Assembly (NCBI RefSeq): GCF_005298175.1
Contig: NZ_SZYH01000003.1
Location: 140,049-204,048 of the forward strand
Length of the DNA stretch: 64,000 nt
Direction of reading: 5' to 3'
Source of the DNA: Marinobacter panjinensis
Lineage (GTDB): Bacteria; Pseudomonadota; Gammaproteobacteria; Pseudomonadales; Oleiphilaceae
Positions 8,674 through 16,907 of this stretch are shown piece after piece. The notes under the pieces are model-generated. The model worked only from the letters and a program-made list of their open reading frames with translations, was not told where the DNA came from and did not search any database. Made by a program: the position numbers and the translations under genes. Numbering within the stretch: the stretch's first letter is position 1; each line of letters begins with the position of its first letter.

Positions 8674-9255
8674 TCAGCGAGCTGCGTTTTGCATATCGAC
8701 TGAGTCTTCTGTTAACGACACTGGCATCAGTCTGAGGCCAGTTGATCGTTCGTCTTGCTCCCGCTGTCCGTTTCCGTTGCGGTCTGCAAACTCTGTTGTA
8801 ACTCTCCAGGCCAGGGGCTCACCGGCGTTTGCTTGCCGGTCCTGTATGGTTATCGGCTGCCGCGGATTATAAATTAGCCACCCTCTACCCTGTTCTACTG
8901 TTTCTTGTCGCGTCCTCTCTCTGAAGCACCAGTTCCCTGCCTCAGGAAGGTCTTCCGCACACTGACCGGCGTAGCTTCCCCATTGATGATCAATCAGCTC
9001 AAAGGGGTTAATGCCTTCGTGTTCTTCCAGGCTGTCATGCCAGTCAAGCATGACTTCAGCACCCTTGATCACCAGCGCGGATCGCAACTGGCCGATCACC
9101 ATGTTGGCGGCCTGTTCCTCGGCTCGTTGGACTTCTCGCTCAAGCACGCCTAACAGAAACCACCAGAGGAAAAACAGTATGGCCAGTGCTACCAGGTTCC
9201 GGAGCCAGCGGGAATTCTTTATGCTGGCGGAGTCCGATAGTGGCTGCCGCGCCAT
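8674..9255 (-). CDS. mshF: MSHA biogenesis protein MshF
   Basis: This 193-residue single-pass membrane protein has a basic N-terminus, one strong membrane segment at about residues 20-39 (LVALAILFFLWWFLLGVL), a helical linker and a periplasmic domain with one Cys pair (GQCAEDL and NWCFRE). It lacks a prepilin cleavage site. Its name comes from its position between mshG and mshB, where Vibrio and Shewanella have mshF; its molecular role is not well defined. It starts 3 bases after the mshG stop. Confidence 0.72.
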   Translation of the reverse strand: MARQPLSDSASIKNSRWLRNLVALAILFFLWWFLLGVLEREVQRAEEQAANMVIGQLRSALVIKGAEVMLDWHDSLEEHEGINPFELIDHQWGSYAGQCAEDLPEAGNWCFRERTRQETVEQGRGWLIYNPRQPITIQDRQANAGEPLAWRVTTEFADRNGNGQREQDERSTGLRLMPVSLTEDSVDMQNAAR

Positions 9256-9258
9256 GCC

Positions 9259-10488
9259 TTATCCCCGCCCCATGGCAGCAGCCCCCAGGTCCCATATGGG
9301 CAGAAACACGCCCAGTGCCAATATCAGGACCAGTATGCCCATGGCGACAATCAGTATCGGCTCGATGGACTCCGCGAGCCGCTTCAGACCGTAGTCGACA
9401 TCTTCATCGTAGAAATCGGCCACATTGATCAGCATGTCGTCCACGGAGCCGGTTTCTTCGCCCACAGCAATCATCTGCAAAATGAGGGGCGTGAACATAT
9501 CGCTCTGCCGCGCTGTACGCAACAGGCTTTCGCCACGCTCAATTCCTGCCCGCATATCCTTGATGTGTTTGGATATCCAGGCGTTGTCGGTAGCGTCTGA
9601 AACCACGGTGAGCGCGTGGGTCACGGGCATGCCCGCTGACAGCATACTGGCGAAATTGCGGGCAAACCGGCTAAGGGTAATGAGCTCCAGCAGCGGGCCG
9701 ATGATAGGCATTTTCAGCTTGTAGCGATCCCAGGTCAGACGCCCCTGCTCGGTCTGCTTCCACTGGCGCACCAGCAGCATGGTCGCGGCAACGCCAAACA
9801 GAACGATGTACCAGTACCCCAGCAGGAAGTTGGACGTGCCCACCAGTACCTGGGTCAGGAACGGCAGGTCGGCACCCAGTTTGTTGAAGACCGCAGCAAA
9901 CTTCGGGATCACCAGGAAGTTCACCACCATCAGGGCAGCAAAGAGGGCAATCACCACAAACATGGGATAACGCATGGCCTGCTTGAGGCGGCGCTTGGTA
10001 TCCCGCTCCAGTTCCAGAATGTCAGACAGGCGCTTGAAGGCGTCGTCCAGCTGCCCGGTATTCTCGCCCACGTGGATCATGGCGATAAACAGTTCCGAAA
10101 ATACCTTCGGATGGGCCTGCATGGCTGTGGCCATGGTAGAGCCACCTTCCAGGCGGTCAGTCACGTCGTCCAGCACTTCGCTGAGCACCTGTGACCGGGT
10201 GGTGTCCGCCAGTCCACGCATGGTCCGGATCAACGGGATGCCCGCCTTGGTCAGTGCGTACATCTGGCGGCAGAAAACAATCAGTTCATCCAGGCTGATT
10301 TTCTTGCGGAAAATCGGCATCTTGTTCAGCCGCTCGCCCAGGGATTCGCTCTGATCCTGCTCGCGAATGGACAGTGGCGTAATACCCCGCCGCATGAGCT
10401 CGGACGCCGCTGCTTCCGGGCTCGGCGCGGCCAGCGCACCCTGTTGCACGGCTCCCCTGATGTCCTTACCCCGATAACTGAACTGCAT
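9259..10488 (-). CDS. mshG: Type IV pilus inner-membrane platform protein MshG (PilC/GspF family)
   Basis: This 409-residue protein has two homologous GspF halves, each a helical cytoplasmic domain followed by membrane segments: residues about 60-190 (FCRQMYALTKAGIPL, HVGENTGQLDDAF) and about 265-400 (FARNFASMLSAGMPV, AVGEETGSVDDML). The paired GE-x-TG signatures are diagnostic of the family. It should be the rotor-like platform that MshE drives to polymerise MshA. The start overlaps the mshE stop by one base (TGATG), so the two are translationally coupled. Confidence 0.95.
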   Translation of the reverse strand: MQFSYRGKDIRGAVQQGALAAPSPEAAASELMRRGITPLSIREQDQSESLGERLNKMPIFRKKISLDELIVFCRQMYALTKAGIPLIRTMRGLADTTRSQVLSEVLDDVTDRLEGGSTMATAMQAHPKVFSELFIAMIHVGENTGQLDDAFKRLSDILELERDTKRRLKQAMRYPMFVVIALFAALMVVNFLVIPKFAAVFNKLGADLPFLTQVLVGTSNFLLGYWYIVLFGVAATMLLVRQWKQTEQGRLTWDRYKLKMPIIGPLLELITLSRFARNFASMLSAGMPVTHALTVVSDATDNAWISKHIKDMRAGIERGESLLRTARQSDMFTPLILQMIAVGEETGSVDDMLINVADFYDEDVDYGLKRLAESIEPILIVAMGILVLILALGVFLPIWDLGAAAMGRG

Positions 10489-12269
10489 CAGGCGCCGCCC
10501 TCACTCTGCGCATGAGGCCGCGCAGCCTGAGACAGCACGGGCACCTCTTCCAGGGAAATGTCACCTTCCGAGGTGGCGGCCACCCGGGCGACCTCTTCCA
10601 GCGTGGTAATCCCTTGCAGGGCAAAATCCATGGCGCACATGCCAAGCGGGCGGTAAAGATGACTCTTGCGGGCTTCGCGGGTAAACCCCGAAAGGTCCTT
10701 ACGGCGCAGGGCGTCCAGCATGCCTTCGTTCAATTCCAGCATTTCATAGACGCCCAGCCGGCCACGGTAACCGCTGTTACCACACTGATAGCAACCCCGG
10801 CCATGAACAAAGCCGGCTTCGAGATCCAACGGATCAAGATCAAACTGGTCCAGCCAGACTTTCTCCTGGCTGGTGGGCTCATAGCCTTCGCGGCAGTTGT
10901 CACACACCTTTCGAACCAGACGCTGGGCCACAACACCAAGCAGCGAACTGGCCACCAGGAAGGGCTCCACGCCCATATCAATCAGCCGCATGGCACTGCT
11001 GATGGAGTCGTTGGTGTGCAGCGTCGAAAGCACCAGGTGGCCGGTCATGGCTGCCCGCAAACCAATTTCGGCGGTTTCATGGTCACGCATCTCACCCACC
11101 AGGATGATATCCGGGTCCTGGCGCAGGGCGGATCGCAGCACGCTGGCGAACTCAAGACCGATTTTCGGGTTTACCTGTACCTGGGTTATGCGCGGCAGAC
11201 GGTATTCCACCGGATCTTCCGCGGTAATGATCTTCACTTCCGGGCGATTCAGTTCTGTCAGAGCCCCATACAGAGTGGTGGTTTTACCACTACCGGTGGG
11301 GCCGGTAACCAGAATCATGCCGTGGGGTTTCCTGATCATGCGGCGGAAGTTTTCCAGCAGCACCGGGGGCATGCCGGTAACGTCCAGGTTGAGTATGCCC
11401 TGGCTCTGGTCCAGCAAGCGCATGACCACCGACTCGCCATACTGCACCGGCATGGTGGATACACGCACGTCGATACTGCGGCCTTTGACCCGAACGTTGA
11501 AACGGCCGTCCTGGGGAATGCGTTTTTCGGAGATGTTGAGGCCGGCCATCAGCTTGAGGCGGAGCACCAGGGCGGAGTTCACCCGCTTCTCCTTCATCAC
11601 CTGTTCCTGCAACACGCCGTCCACACGCTGGCGAATCCGCACGACCGTCTCGTCCGGCTCGATATGGATGTCGGAACTGCGCGCCTGCACCGCGTCCTCG
11701 AACAGGGTCTGCAGCAGCTTGACCACCGGGGCTTCTGCACTTTCGGATTCGGCGCTGAGATCGGCCAGGTCGAAGGCATCGTCGCCGAGTTCGTCTTCCA
11801 GCTCTTCCGCCAGTGAGGCAATTTCGTCAGTGCGGCGGTAAACCAGGTCGAGGGTATTCAGCAATTCGCTTTCCCGCACCACGGCCTGCTTGATCGGCTG
11901 CTTGAGCACCCGTACCAGTTCGTCGTACGCAAAGATATCCAGCGGGTCGGCCATGCCTACCAGCAGTTCGCCACTTTGCTCCGCCAGCACGATACTGCGG
12001 AAACGGCGGGCCATGGCTTCCGGCAGCTTCTTGACCAGTTCGTTATTGAACTGGAAATGACGAAGTTGTACGAAGGGCACCTCCAGCTGACGCGAAAGGA
12101 TATTAAGGAGGTTGTCCTCTTCCACATAGCCCAGGTCGATCAGGGTGCGGCCCAGCTTCCGCCCGGTGTTCTTCTGCTCACGCAGAGCGGTCATCAGCTG
12201 TTGCTCAGTGATGACATCGTTCTGGACCAGCAGGTCACCTATACGGATTTTCTTCTTTGCTTCAGCCAT
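10488..12269 (-). CDS. mshE: Pilus extension ATPase MshE with N-terminal c-di-GMP-binding domain
   Basis: This 593-residue GspE/PilB-family ATPase begins with a MshEN domain: R-x-L-G-R-T-L-x-x-x-G at 38-47 with a following L-x-x-L-S-x-Q (54-61), and a second half-motif around PEAMARRF to MADPLD. In Vibrio MshE this domain binds cyclic di-GMP and activates pilus extension. The ATPase core has Walker A GPTGSGKT at 323-330, a His box (GHLVLSTLHTND) and the zinc tetracysteine CDNC with CYQC. It should power MSHA polymerisation. I expect c-di-GMP control because both half-motifs look intact, which is inference from the family. Confidence 0.95.
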   Translation of the reverse strand: MAEAKKKIRIGDLLVQNDVITEQQLMTALREQKNTGRKLGRTLIDLGYVEEDNLLNILSRQLEVPFVQLRHFQFNNELVKKLPEAMARRFRSIVLAEQSGELLVGMADPLDIFAYDELVRVLKQPIKQAVVRESELLNTLDLVYRRTDEIASLAEELEDELGDDAFDLADLSAESESAEAPVVKLLQTLFEDAVQARSSDIHIEPDETVVRIRQRVDGVLQEQVMKEKRVNSALVLRLKLMAGLNISEKRIPQDGRFNVRVKGRSIDVRVSTMPVQYGESVVMRLLDQSQGILNLDVTGMPPVLLENFRRMIRKPHGMILVTGPTGSGKTTTLYGALTELNRPEVKIITAEDPVEYRLPRITQVQVNPKIGLEFASVLRSALRQDPDIILVGEMRDHETAEIGLRAAMTGHLVLSTLHTNDSISSAMRLIDMGVEPFLVASSLLGVVAQRLVRKVCDNCREGYEPTSQEKVWLDQFDLDPLDLEAGFVHGRGCYQCGNSGYRGRLGVYEMLELNEGMLDALRRKDLSGFTREARKSHLYRPLGMCAMDFALQGITTLEEVARVAATSEGDISLEEVPVLSQAARPHAQSEGGA

Positions 12270-12272
12270 GAA

Positions 12273-13331
12273 TCATCCTGCTCGCAATGCCTGCAGCCTT
12301 CGCTGCACGTAGTCCGCCAGTGACCGGGGCAGACCTGGCAGTTCGGCTGCCTGTCGGTACGCCCTGGCCGCTCCGGCCTGCTCCCCCTGGGCTTCCAGCG
12401 AAATCGCCAGCCCTACCCACCAGGGGCCCTGGCTGTCATCCCAGGCGATCAATTCGGCCCAGTGGCGGGCGGCCTCCCCATTTTTACCCTGCTGCTGCAA
12501 CAGGGTCGCCAGGGTAACCCGGTATTCCGCGTGGTCTTGCACTGGTGGCACGTTTGCACTGAGCGTATCGACAGCCGCTGCCAGGTCGCTGTTGGCGTGC
12601 TGAGCCCTGGCCCGCAATAGCCGCAACCCCGGATGATCAGCCGCAATGCCCTCGGGCAGCCAGCCAAGGGCCTGATCCTGTTTGCCGTCCACCAGAAGCG
12701 CCCTGGCCACCACGTAGCGGCTACGGGGCGCGGTTTGCTCCTGCGTCAGGGCTGCAAGGCCCCGCTCTGCATCGGTGATATTGCCCTTGGCCACCAGTCT
12801 TTCAAGCTGCCTTGCAGTGCTTCGGTCCTTTGCGGCCGGAGTCTCCGGAACCTGCTTGACGCCTGCAGTGGAGATTTTTCCCGGTTGTGCCTCTTCCGTT
12901 TCAGCGGACTTTGCTTCCTGCTCGACCGGGGCCTCTTCCACCGGGGACGAGGACGCAACCGCCGGCTCGGGCTTGCTTACCTCAGGCTGAGCCACTTCCG
13001 GCTCGGGTGTCGGCGCCTGCTTGGGCAGGGGTTCAGTCCGGGCCACCTCAGGCTGCGGAGCGGGCGGCAGAGCTGCCACGGAAACATCCCTCTGAACGGC
13101 CTGATCCGGCGACGGCTGGCTCTCCTTCACCATTGGCTCTGGCGAGAAACTGTTGGCAAATACCCAGTAGCCCCCCATAACGGCGATGAGCAGCACCAAA
13201 ACCACAAGCACCATCAGGAGTAAGGGCCGGCGGTTACGAGGCTGGTGCTGTCCACCCGCGTAGGCGCCCGGTGCCGCTGGCCGGTCCTGGCGCTGCTCCG
13301 CCGCTCTCAGGGCGTCATTGAGCAAGCTCAT
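12273..13331 (-). CDS. mshN: MSHA biogenesis protein MshN, TPR protein
   Basis: This 352-residue protein has a cytoplasmic N-terminus (SLLNDALRAAEQRQ), one membrane segment at about residues 37-58, a long proline- and glutamate-rich linker, and a periplasmic tetratricopeptide region from about residue 165 (ERGLAALTQEQ, LLRARAQHANSDLAAA, WWVGLAISLEAQGE). I chose the ATG at 13331, which overlaps the mshM stop (ATGA); the upstream codon at 13337 is GTG. It probably bridges MshM and the secretin; that role is inferred from similar ExeA/ExeB-type pairs. Confidence 0.88.
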   Translation of the reverse strand: MSLLNDALRAAEQRQDRPAAPGAYAGGQHQPRNRRPLLLMVLVVLVLLIAVMGGYWVFANSFSPEPMVKESQPSPDQAVQRDVSVAALPPAPQPEVARTEPLPKQAPTPEPEVAQPEVSKPEPAVASSSPVEEAPVEQEAKSAETEEAQPGKISTAGVKQVPETPAAKDRSTARQLERLVAKGNITDAERGLAALTQEQTAPRSRYVVARALLVDGKQDQALGWLPEGIAADHPGLRLLRARAQHANSDLAAAVDTLSANVPPVQDHAEYRVTLATLLQQQGKNGEAARHWAELIAWDDSQGPWWVGLAISLEAQGEQAGAARAYRQAAELPGLPRSLADYVQRRLQALRAG

Positions 13332-14167
13332 AGCCACCTCACCAGCAGGTTGGGTAAACGGGCACTGTCGGTATCGCGAATGGCCTGCATGACATGGGAT
13401 CGCCCCACCTGCCGGTCACCATGGCCCCAGGCAGACAAAAGCGCCTTATGGGCAATGATATTGACCAGCCGCGGAATACCTCCGGAGGAACGGGAGATCA
13501 GCCGCAGGGCGGCAGGCGCGAACAGCTCGCCACCGTTGTAACCGGCCTGGGCCAGGCGGTGCCGCAGGTACTGTGACACCGACACCTTGTCCAGGGGTGC
13601 CAGGCGGTACTGGAAAGTGATGCGCTGGCGCAGTTGGCGCATGCTGTCCCGCTTCAGAATCTCATCCAGTTCCGGCTGGCCAAACAGCACCACCTGCAGC
13701 AGGCGGATACTTTCGGTTTCCAGGTTGGTCAGCAGCCGCAGGGCCTCGATGGTCTCTTCGGGCATGGCCTGGGCTTCGTCGATCACCAACACCACCGGGC
13801 GCTGCTCCATAGCCAGGGCTATCAGGCGTTCGTTCAGCGCTTTGAGTATCTGGTGAGTGTTGGCACAACGTGCCACGTCCACACCCAGCTCCTCGGCCAC
13901 CGCTTCGTAAAGGGTATCCGGAGTCAGATGCGGGTTGGGGATATAGGCGGTATGGGCATCCTGTTCCAGCTCGTTGAGCAGCAGACGGCATAACAGCGTC
14001 TTGCCAGTGCCCACCTCCCCGGTAATCTTTATAAAGCCTTCCCGTTCACGCAACGCCACCAGCAGCAACTCCAGCGCATCGCTATGGCTACGGGCCCGAA
14101 GAAAATATCGGGTGTTGGGCGTCAATGCAAACGGTGCTTCCTGCAGTCCGAAATGGGATTCGTACAT
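13328..14167 (-). CDS. mshM: MSHA biogenesis AAA+ ATPase MshM (ExeA-like)
   Basis: This 279-residue ATPase matches the ExeA/GspA family. It begins with the diagnostic MYESHFGLQEAPFALTP, has Walker A GEVGTGKT at 50-57, Walker B VVLVIDEAQAMP near 126-137, and the sensor region LLRQRITFQYRLAPL with R-L-V-N-I at the C-terminus. It lacks the peptidoglycan-binding domain of full-length ExeA. It likely helps assemble the MshL secretin or organise the pilus base. It overlaps mshN and starts 1 base after mshL. Confidence 0.92.
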   Translation of the reverse strand: MYESHFGLQEAPFALTPNTRYFLRARSHSDALELLLVALREREGFIKITGEVGTGKTLLCRLLLNELEQDAHTAYIPNPHLTPDTLYEAVAEELGVDVARCANTHQILKALNERLIALAMEQRPVVLVIDEAQAMPEETIEALRLLTNLETESIRLLQVVLFGQPELDEILKRDSMRQLRQRITFQYRLAPLDKVSVSQYLRHRLAQAGYNGGELFAPAALRLISRSSGGIPRLVNIIAHKALLSAWGHGDRQVGRSHVMQAIRDTDSARLPNLLVRWL

Positions 14168-14168
14168 G

Positions 14169-15899
14169 CTAGCGGCTGGCTTTCTCCGGTTGGGGCTTTA
14201 CGGACTCGGACGACTCCAGCAGTTCCCGCAGAACCTGCATGCGCTCGCGGCTGGACGATACATCAGCACTCATCTGCTCGCTACCGGCAACGACCGGGCG
14301 CAACAGGATAACCAACTCACTCTTGCGGGACTGGAAGCGACGTTGCTTGAACAGCTCCCCCAGCAATGGAATTTCACTGAAGAAAGGCACCGCAGAATTG
14401 TTGTCTTCACTGGTGTTCTGGATCAACCCGCCGATCACCACAATCTGGCCGCTTTCGGCACGGATCACGCTGTCCGTCTCGCGGACAGTACTGCGCGCCA
14501 GGGGCAGGACCACGTCCCGGTCTCCCACGGTAATCACCTTCTCCTGATCATTCACTTCGCTGACAGAGGGGTGAACGTGCAGGGTGATGGCACCGTCTTC
14601 GGCAATCTGGGGCGTTACGTCCAGGGAAATACCGGAGAAAAACGGCGTCAGTTCAACCGACGTGGAGGTCCGATCGGTGGCGGTAACCGCCGAGTTGTTG
14701 TCATCAAAGTCGATGTCGGTGACAAAGAACTCATCCGTACCCACCTTGATCACGGCCTTCTGGTTGTTCACTGTAGAGATTCGCGGGCTCGACAGTATCT
14801 GCACATTGCCCTGTTCCCCCAGCAATTCGATCAGCCCGCTAAAATCACCAGCCCGGACACTCGCCGAAAACAGCCCGCCGATGTCCGAAGTGCTGATCGC
14901 CTGCCCGGCCAGGGCCTGCGCGGTAAAATCTTCCGGCAGCCCATCCGATGCGGTAATACTGGAGGCACTCTGAATGTCTGCCCAGTTAATACCCTGCTGG
15001 TAACCCTCGTTCAGGCCAATCTCCAGGATCTTAGCTTCCAGTACCACCTGCCGCTGCATAATCAGCTGGGTGCGGCGCAGGTACTCGTCGACCTGCCTGA
15101 GAGACTCACCGTCAGAACGGACCATCACCAGGCCCGCCCCGGCGTTGACGATGACCTGGCTGCCATTGGCAGTTCCGATGATCATCTTCAGGGCACGCTC
15201 GATGTCGAGCCAGAAGTCCGATTCGGTTTCGGTGGAAATCCGCGTACCTATCAGGTTGGCGGTGCCACCGTCGTTCGAGCTGCCGCGGTTTGAACCGGCG
15301 CCGGTTGAATTATCCCGCGCGCTGCTGACCTGCCCTGAACTGACCCGGGTTTCCGAGCCGCCGCTGCGCTTGAAGTGCAGGTAGTCAATCGGGAAAAGCC
15401 GTGTCTGGACACTGTCGGCCCTCACCTGGAACAGGCGCCCACTGCGCTGGATATCCAGACCATAAAGATCGCCGGCTATATCCATGACCTCTGGCACCGT
15501 GACGTCTCCCAGGCGCAGGTCGATGATGGCCCCGACATCAGGATGAACCACCACGTTGTAACGGCTTCCCTCCACCAGTGCCTCAAAGAAAGGACCGGCA
15601 GCCAAGCCCCTCGCATTCACATCGAAGCGGTCTTCGTCATCAGCCGGGGAGGACAGCGAAGGCATCAGTGCAGCACTGACGTCCTCGGGCACGCCGCCGG
15701 ACATTGCGTCCGCTCGCGCGTTTCGCCGCTGTTCCGCTTCAGCCTCCGCCATCGCATCATCAATTGCAGTCGCGGCGTCAGTCGAGGTGGCCTGGCTGGT
15801 GCGCATCAACGGATTATTGCTGCAGGCCGTCATAAACAGGGCCAGCAACAGGATCAGAAACGTTCGGTTCAGTGTCATATCAGCTCGTTTCTCTGTCAT
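14169..15899 (-). CDS. mshL: Outer-membrane secretin lipoprotein MshL (PilQ/GspD family)
   Basis: This 576-residue secretin has a lipoprotein signal with lipobox LFMTAC, lipidated Cys26, which would help it reach the outer membrane. A secretin N-domain region lies at about residues 90-170 (DVTVPEVMDIAGDLYGLDI) and the secretin core at about 275-550, with VLEAKILEIGLN, ILSSPRISTVNNQKAVIKVG and the C-terminal VIGGLIQN and VPFFSEIPLLGELF blocks. It should form the pore for pilus extrusion. I kept the first ATG (GGAG 8 bases upstream); an ATG 7 codons later is also possible. The start overlaps mshK. Confidence 0.95.
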   Translation of the reverse strand: MTEKRADMTLNRTFLILLLALFMTACSNNPLMRTSQATSTDAATAIDDAMAEAEAEQRRNARADAMSGGVPEDVSAALMPSLSSPADDEDRFDVNARGLAAGPFFEALVEGSRYNVVVHPDVGAIIDLRLGDVTVPEVMDIAGDLYGLDIQRSGRLFQVRADSVQTRLFPIDYLHFKRSGGSETRVSSGQVSSARDNSTGAGSNRGSSNDGGTANLIGTRISTETESDFWLDIERALKMIIGTANGSQVIVNAGAGLVMVRSDGESLRQVDEYLRRTQLIMQRQVVLEAKILEIGLNEGYQQGINWADIQSASSITASDGLPEDFTAQALAGQAISTSDIGGLFSASVRAGDFSGLIELLGEQGNVQILSSPRISTVNNQKAVIKVGTDEFFVTDIDFDDNNSAVTATDRTSTSVELTPFFSGISLDVTPQIAEDGAITLHVHPSVSEVNDQEKVITVGDRDVVLPLARSTVRETDSVIRAESGQIVVIGGLIQNTSEDNNSAVPFFSEIPLLGELFKQRRFQSRKSELVILLRPVVAGSEQMSADVSSSRERMQVLRELLESSESVKPQPEKASR

Positions 15900-16210
15900 T
15901 GCGAACTCCGCACTTGCGGAAGGGGTTCAAGGCGTAAAACGCGCACTCGTCCCTGATCAACCAGCTCTACCCGGTCCAGGTGGATTCGCCTGACACGAAC
16001 ACCCTCGAATGTCTGCCCCTCCCTGCGGGCCACGCCATCAATAACCGCCACCCGGCGATCATTGCCTATAAATACCGACGCCAGCGTAAACTCTTTTTGC
16101 GGCACCTGGGCCCGCGGCGAAGCACCAAAACCGTCCGGGCGGGTCGGGTCCTGTAAAGCGAGGGCATTTGAAAATGCCAGTGCCAGCACTGTGAGCAACA
16201 ACAGCCTCAT
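15896..16210 (-). CDS. mshK: MSHA biogenesis protein MshK (pilus pilotin/PilP-like)
   Basis: This 104-residue protein has a signal peptide (about residues 1-18, LLLLTVLALAFSNALA), then LQDPTRPDGF, a motif typical of MshK and PilP-like proteins that contact the secretin, and a short beta domain (FTLASVFIGNDRRVAVIDG, LRLEPLP). It lies between mshJ and mshL, which fits a role linking the inner-membrane alignment complex with the secretin. Confidence 0.85.
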   Translation of the reverse strand: MRLLLLTVLALAFSNALALQDPTRPDGFGASPRAQVPQKEFTLASVFIGNDRRVAVIDGVARREGQTFEGVRVRRIHLDRVELVDQGRVRVLRLEPLPQVRSSQ

Positions 16211-16211
16211 A

Positions 16212-16907
16212 TCACACTCCCAGCCATGCGCGATCCAGGCTCAGGGTGCGAACCCTGATGCGGACTTCATTGTCAGGGTAATCGCTGGAATCATACTCCA
16301 GCAGCACCCACCCCAGGCGCGCGTCCATGGCTTCGAGCGTTTCCAGATAGGCCAGTACATCCATGTAGCCCCCACGCAGGACTATTTCCGCGTCATGGGC
16401 GAACAGCAGCGGCTCCGCGGACTCGTCGTTGCCGCTGGCATTTTCCAGGGTACTACCGGATTGCCTGTCAAATACCGGTACCGGAGCCAGGAGGTCTACC
16501 CCGAGAAGCTCAAGCTTATCCTGGGCAGCGAGCATATCCCGTAACAGAAGGACCATGGCCCGGGGCGCAATCAACCGCCCCGTGGTTTCAGCAAGTTCAT
16601 TGTTCAATCTTTCCAGCCGCTGCTGTCGGGCCGCGAGCTGGTTTCTCAACACCTGTGACGGGTCGGACGCCAACTGTTCTGTCAGCAGGCCCTGCTGCTC
16701 CATCAATGAGGCCCGGGTATCAGACAGGGACACCAGGCGGGACCGAAGCTGTTCATTGCTCGCTACCACCGGAGCAGCCGCAAGCTCCCAACCCGCAAAC
16801 AGGACCACCACAAGAGCGGTGATGGTGAGCAACGCCCGTTCGCGAATGGGCCGTTCGTTGAACCAGGCTGCGCCCTGATCAAACTGCTGACGGAGTGCAG
16901 ACGTCAT
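16212..16907 (-). CDS. mshJ: MSHA biogenesis protein MshJ (PilO-like)
   Basis: This 231-residue PilO/GspM-like inner-membrane protein has one membrane segment at about residues 25-45 (ALLTITALVVVLFAGWELA), a coiled coil at about 50-105 (LRSRLVSLSDTRASLMEQQ, RQQRLERLNNELAE) and a small ferredoxin-like periplasmic domain (VLRGGYMDVLAYLETLEAM). It should pair with the PilN-like half of MshI in the alignment complex. Its start overlaps the mshI stop (ATGA). Confidence 0.88.
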   Translation of the reverse strand: MTSALRQQFDQGAAWFNERPIRERALLTITALVVVLFAGWELAAAPVVASNEQLRSRLVSLSDTRASLMEQQGLLTEQLASDPSQVLRNQLAARQQRLERLNNELAETTGRLIAPRAMVLLLRDMLAAQDKLELLGVDLLAPVPVFDRQSGSTLENASGNDESAEPLLFAHDAEIVLRGGYMDVLAYLETLEAMDARLGWVLLEYDSSDYPDNEVRIRVRTLSLDRAWLGV

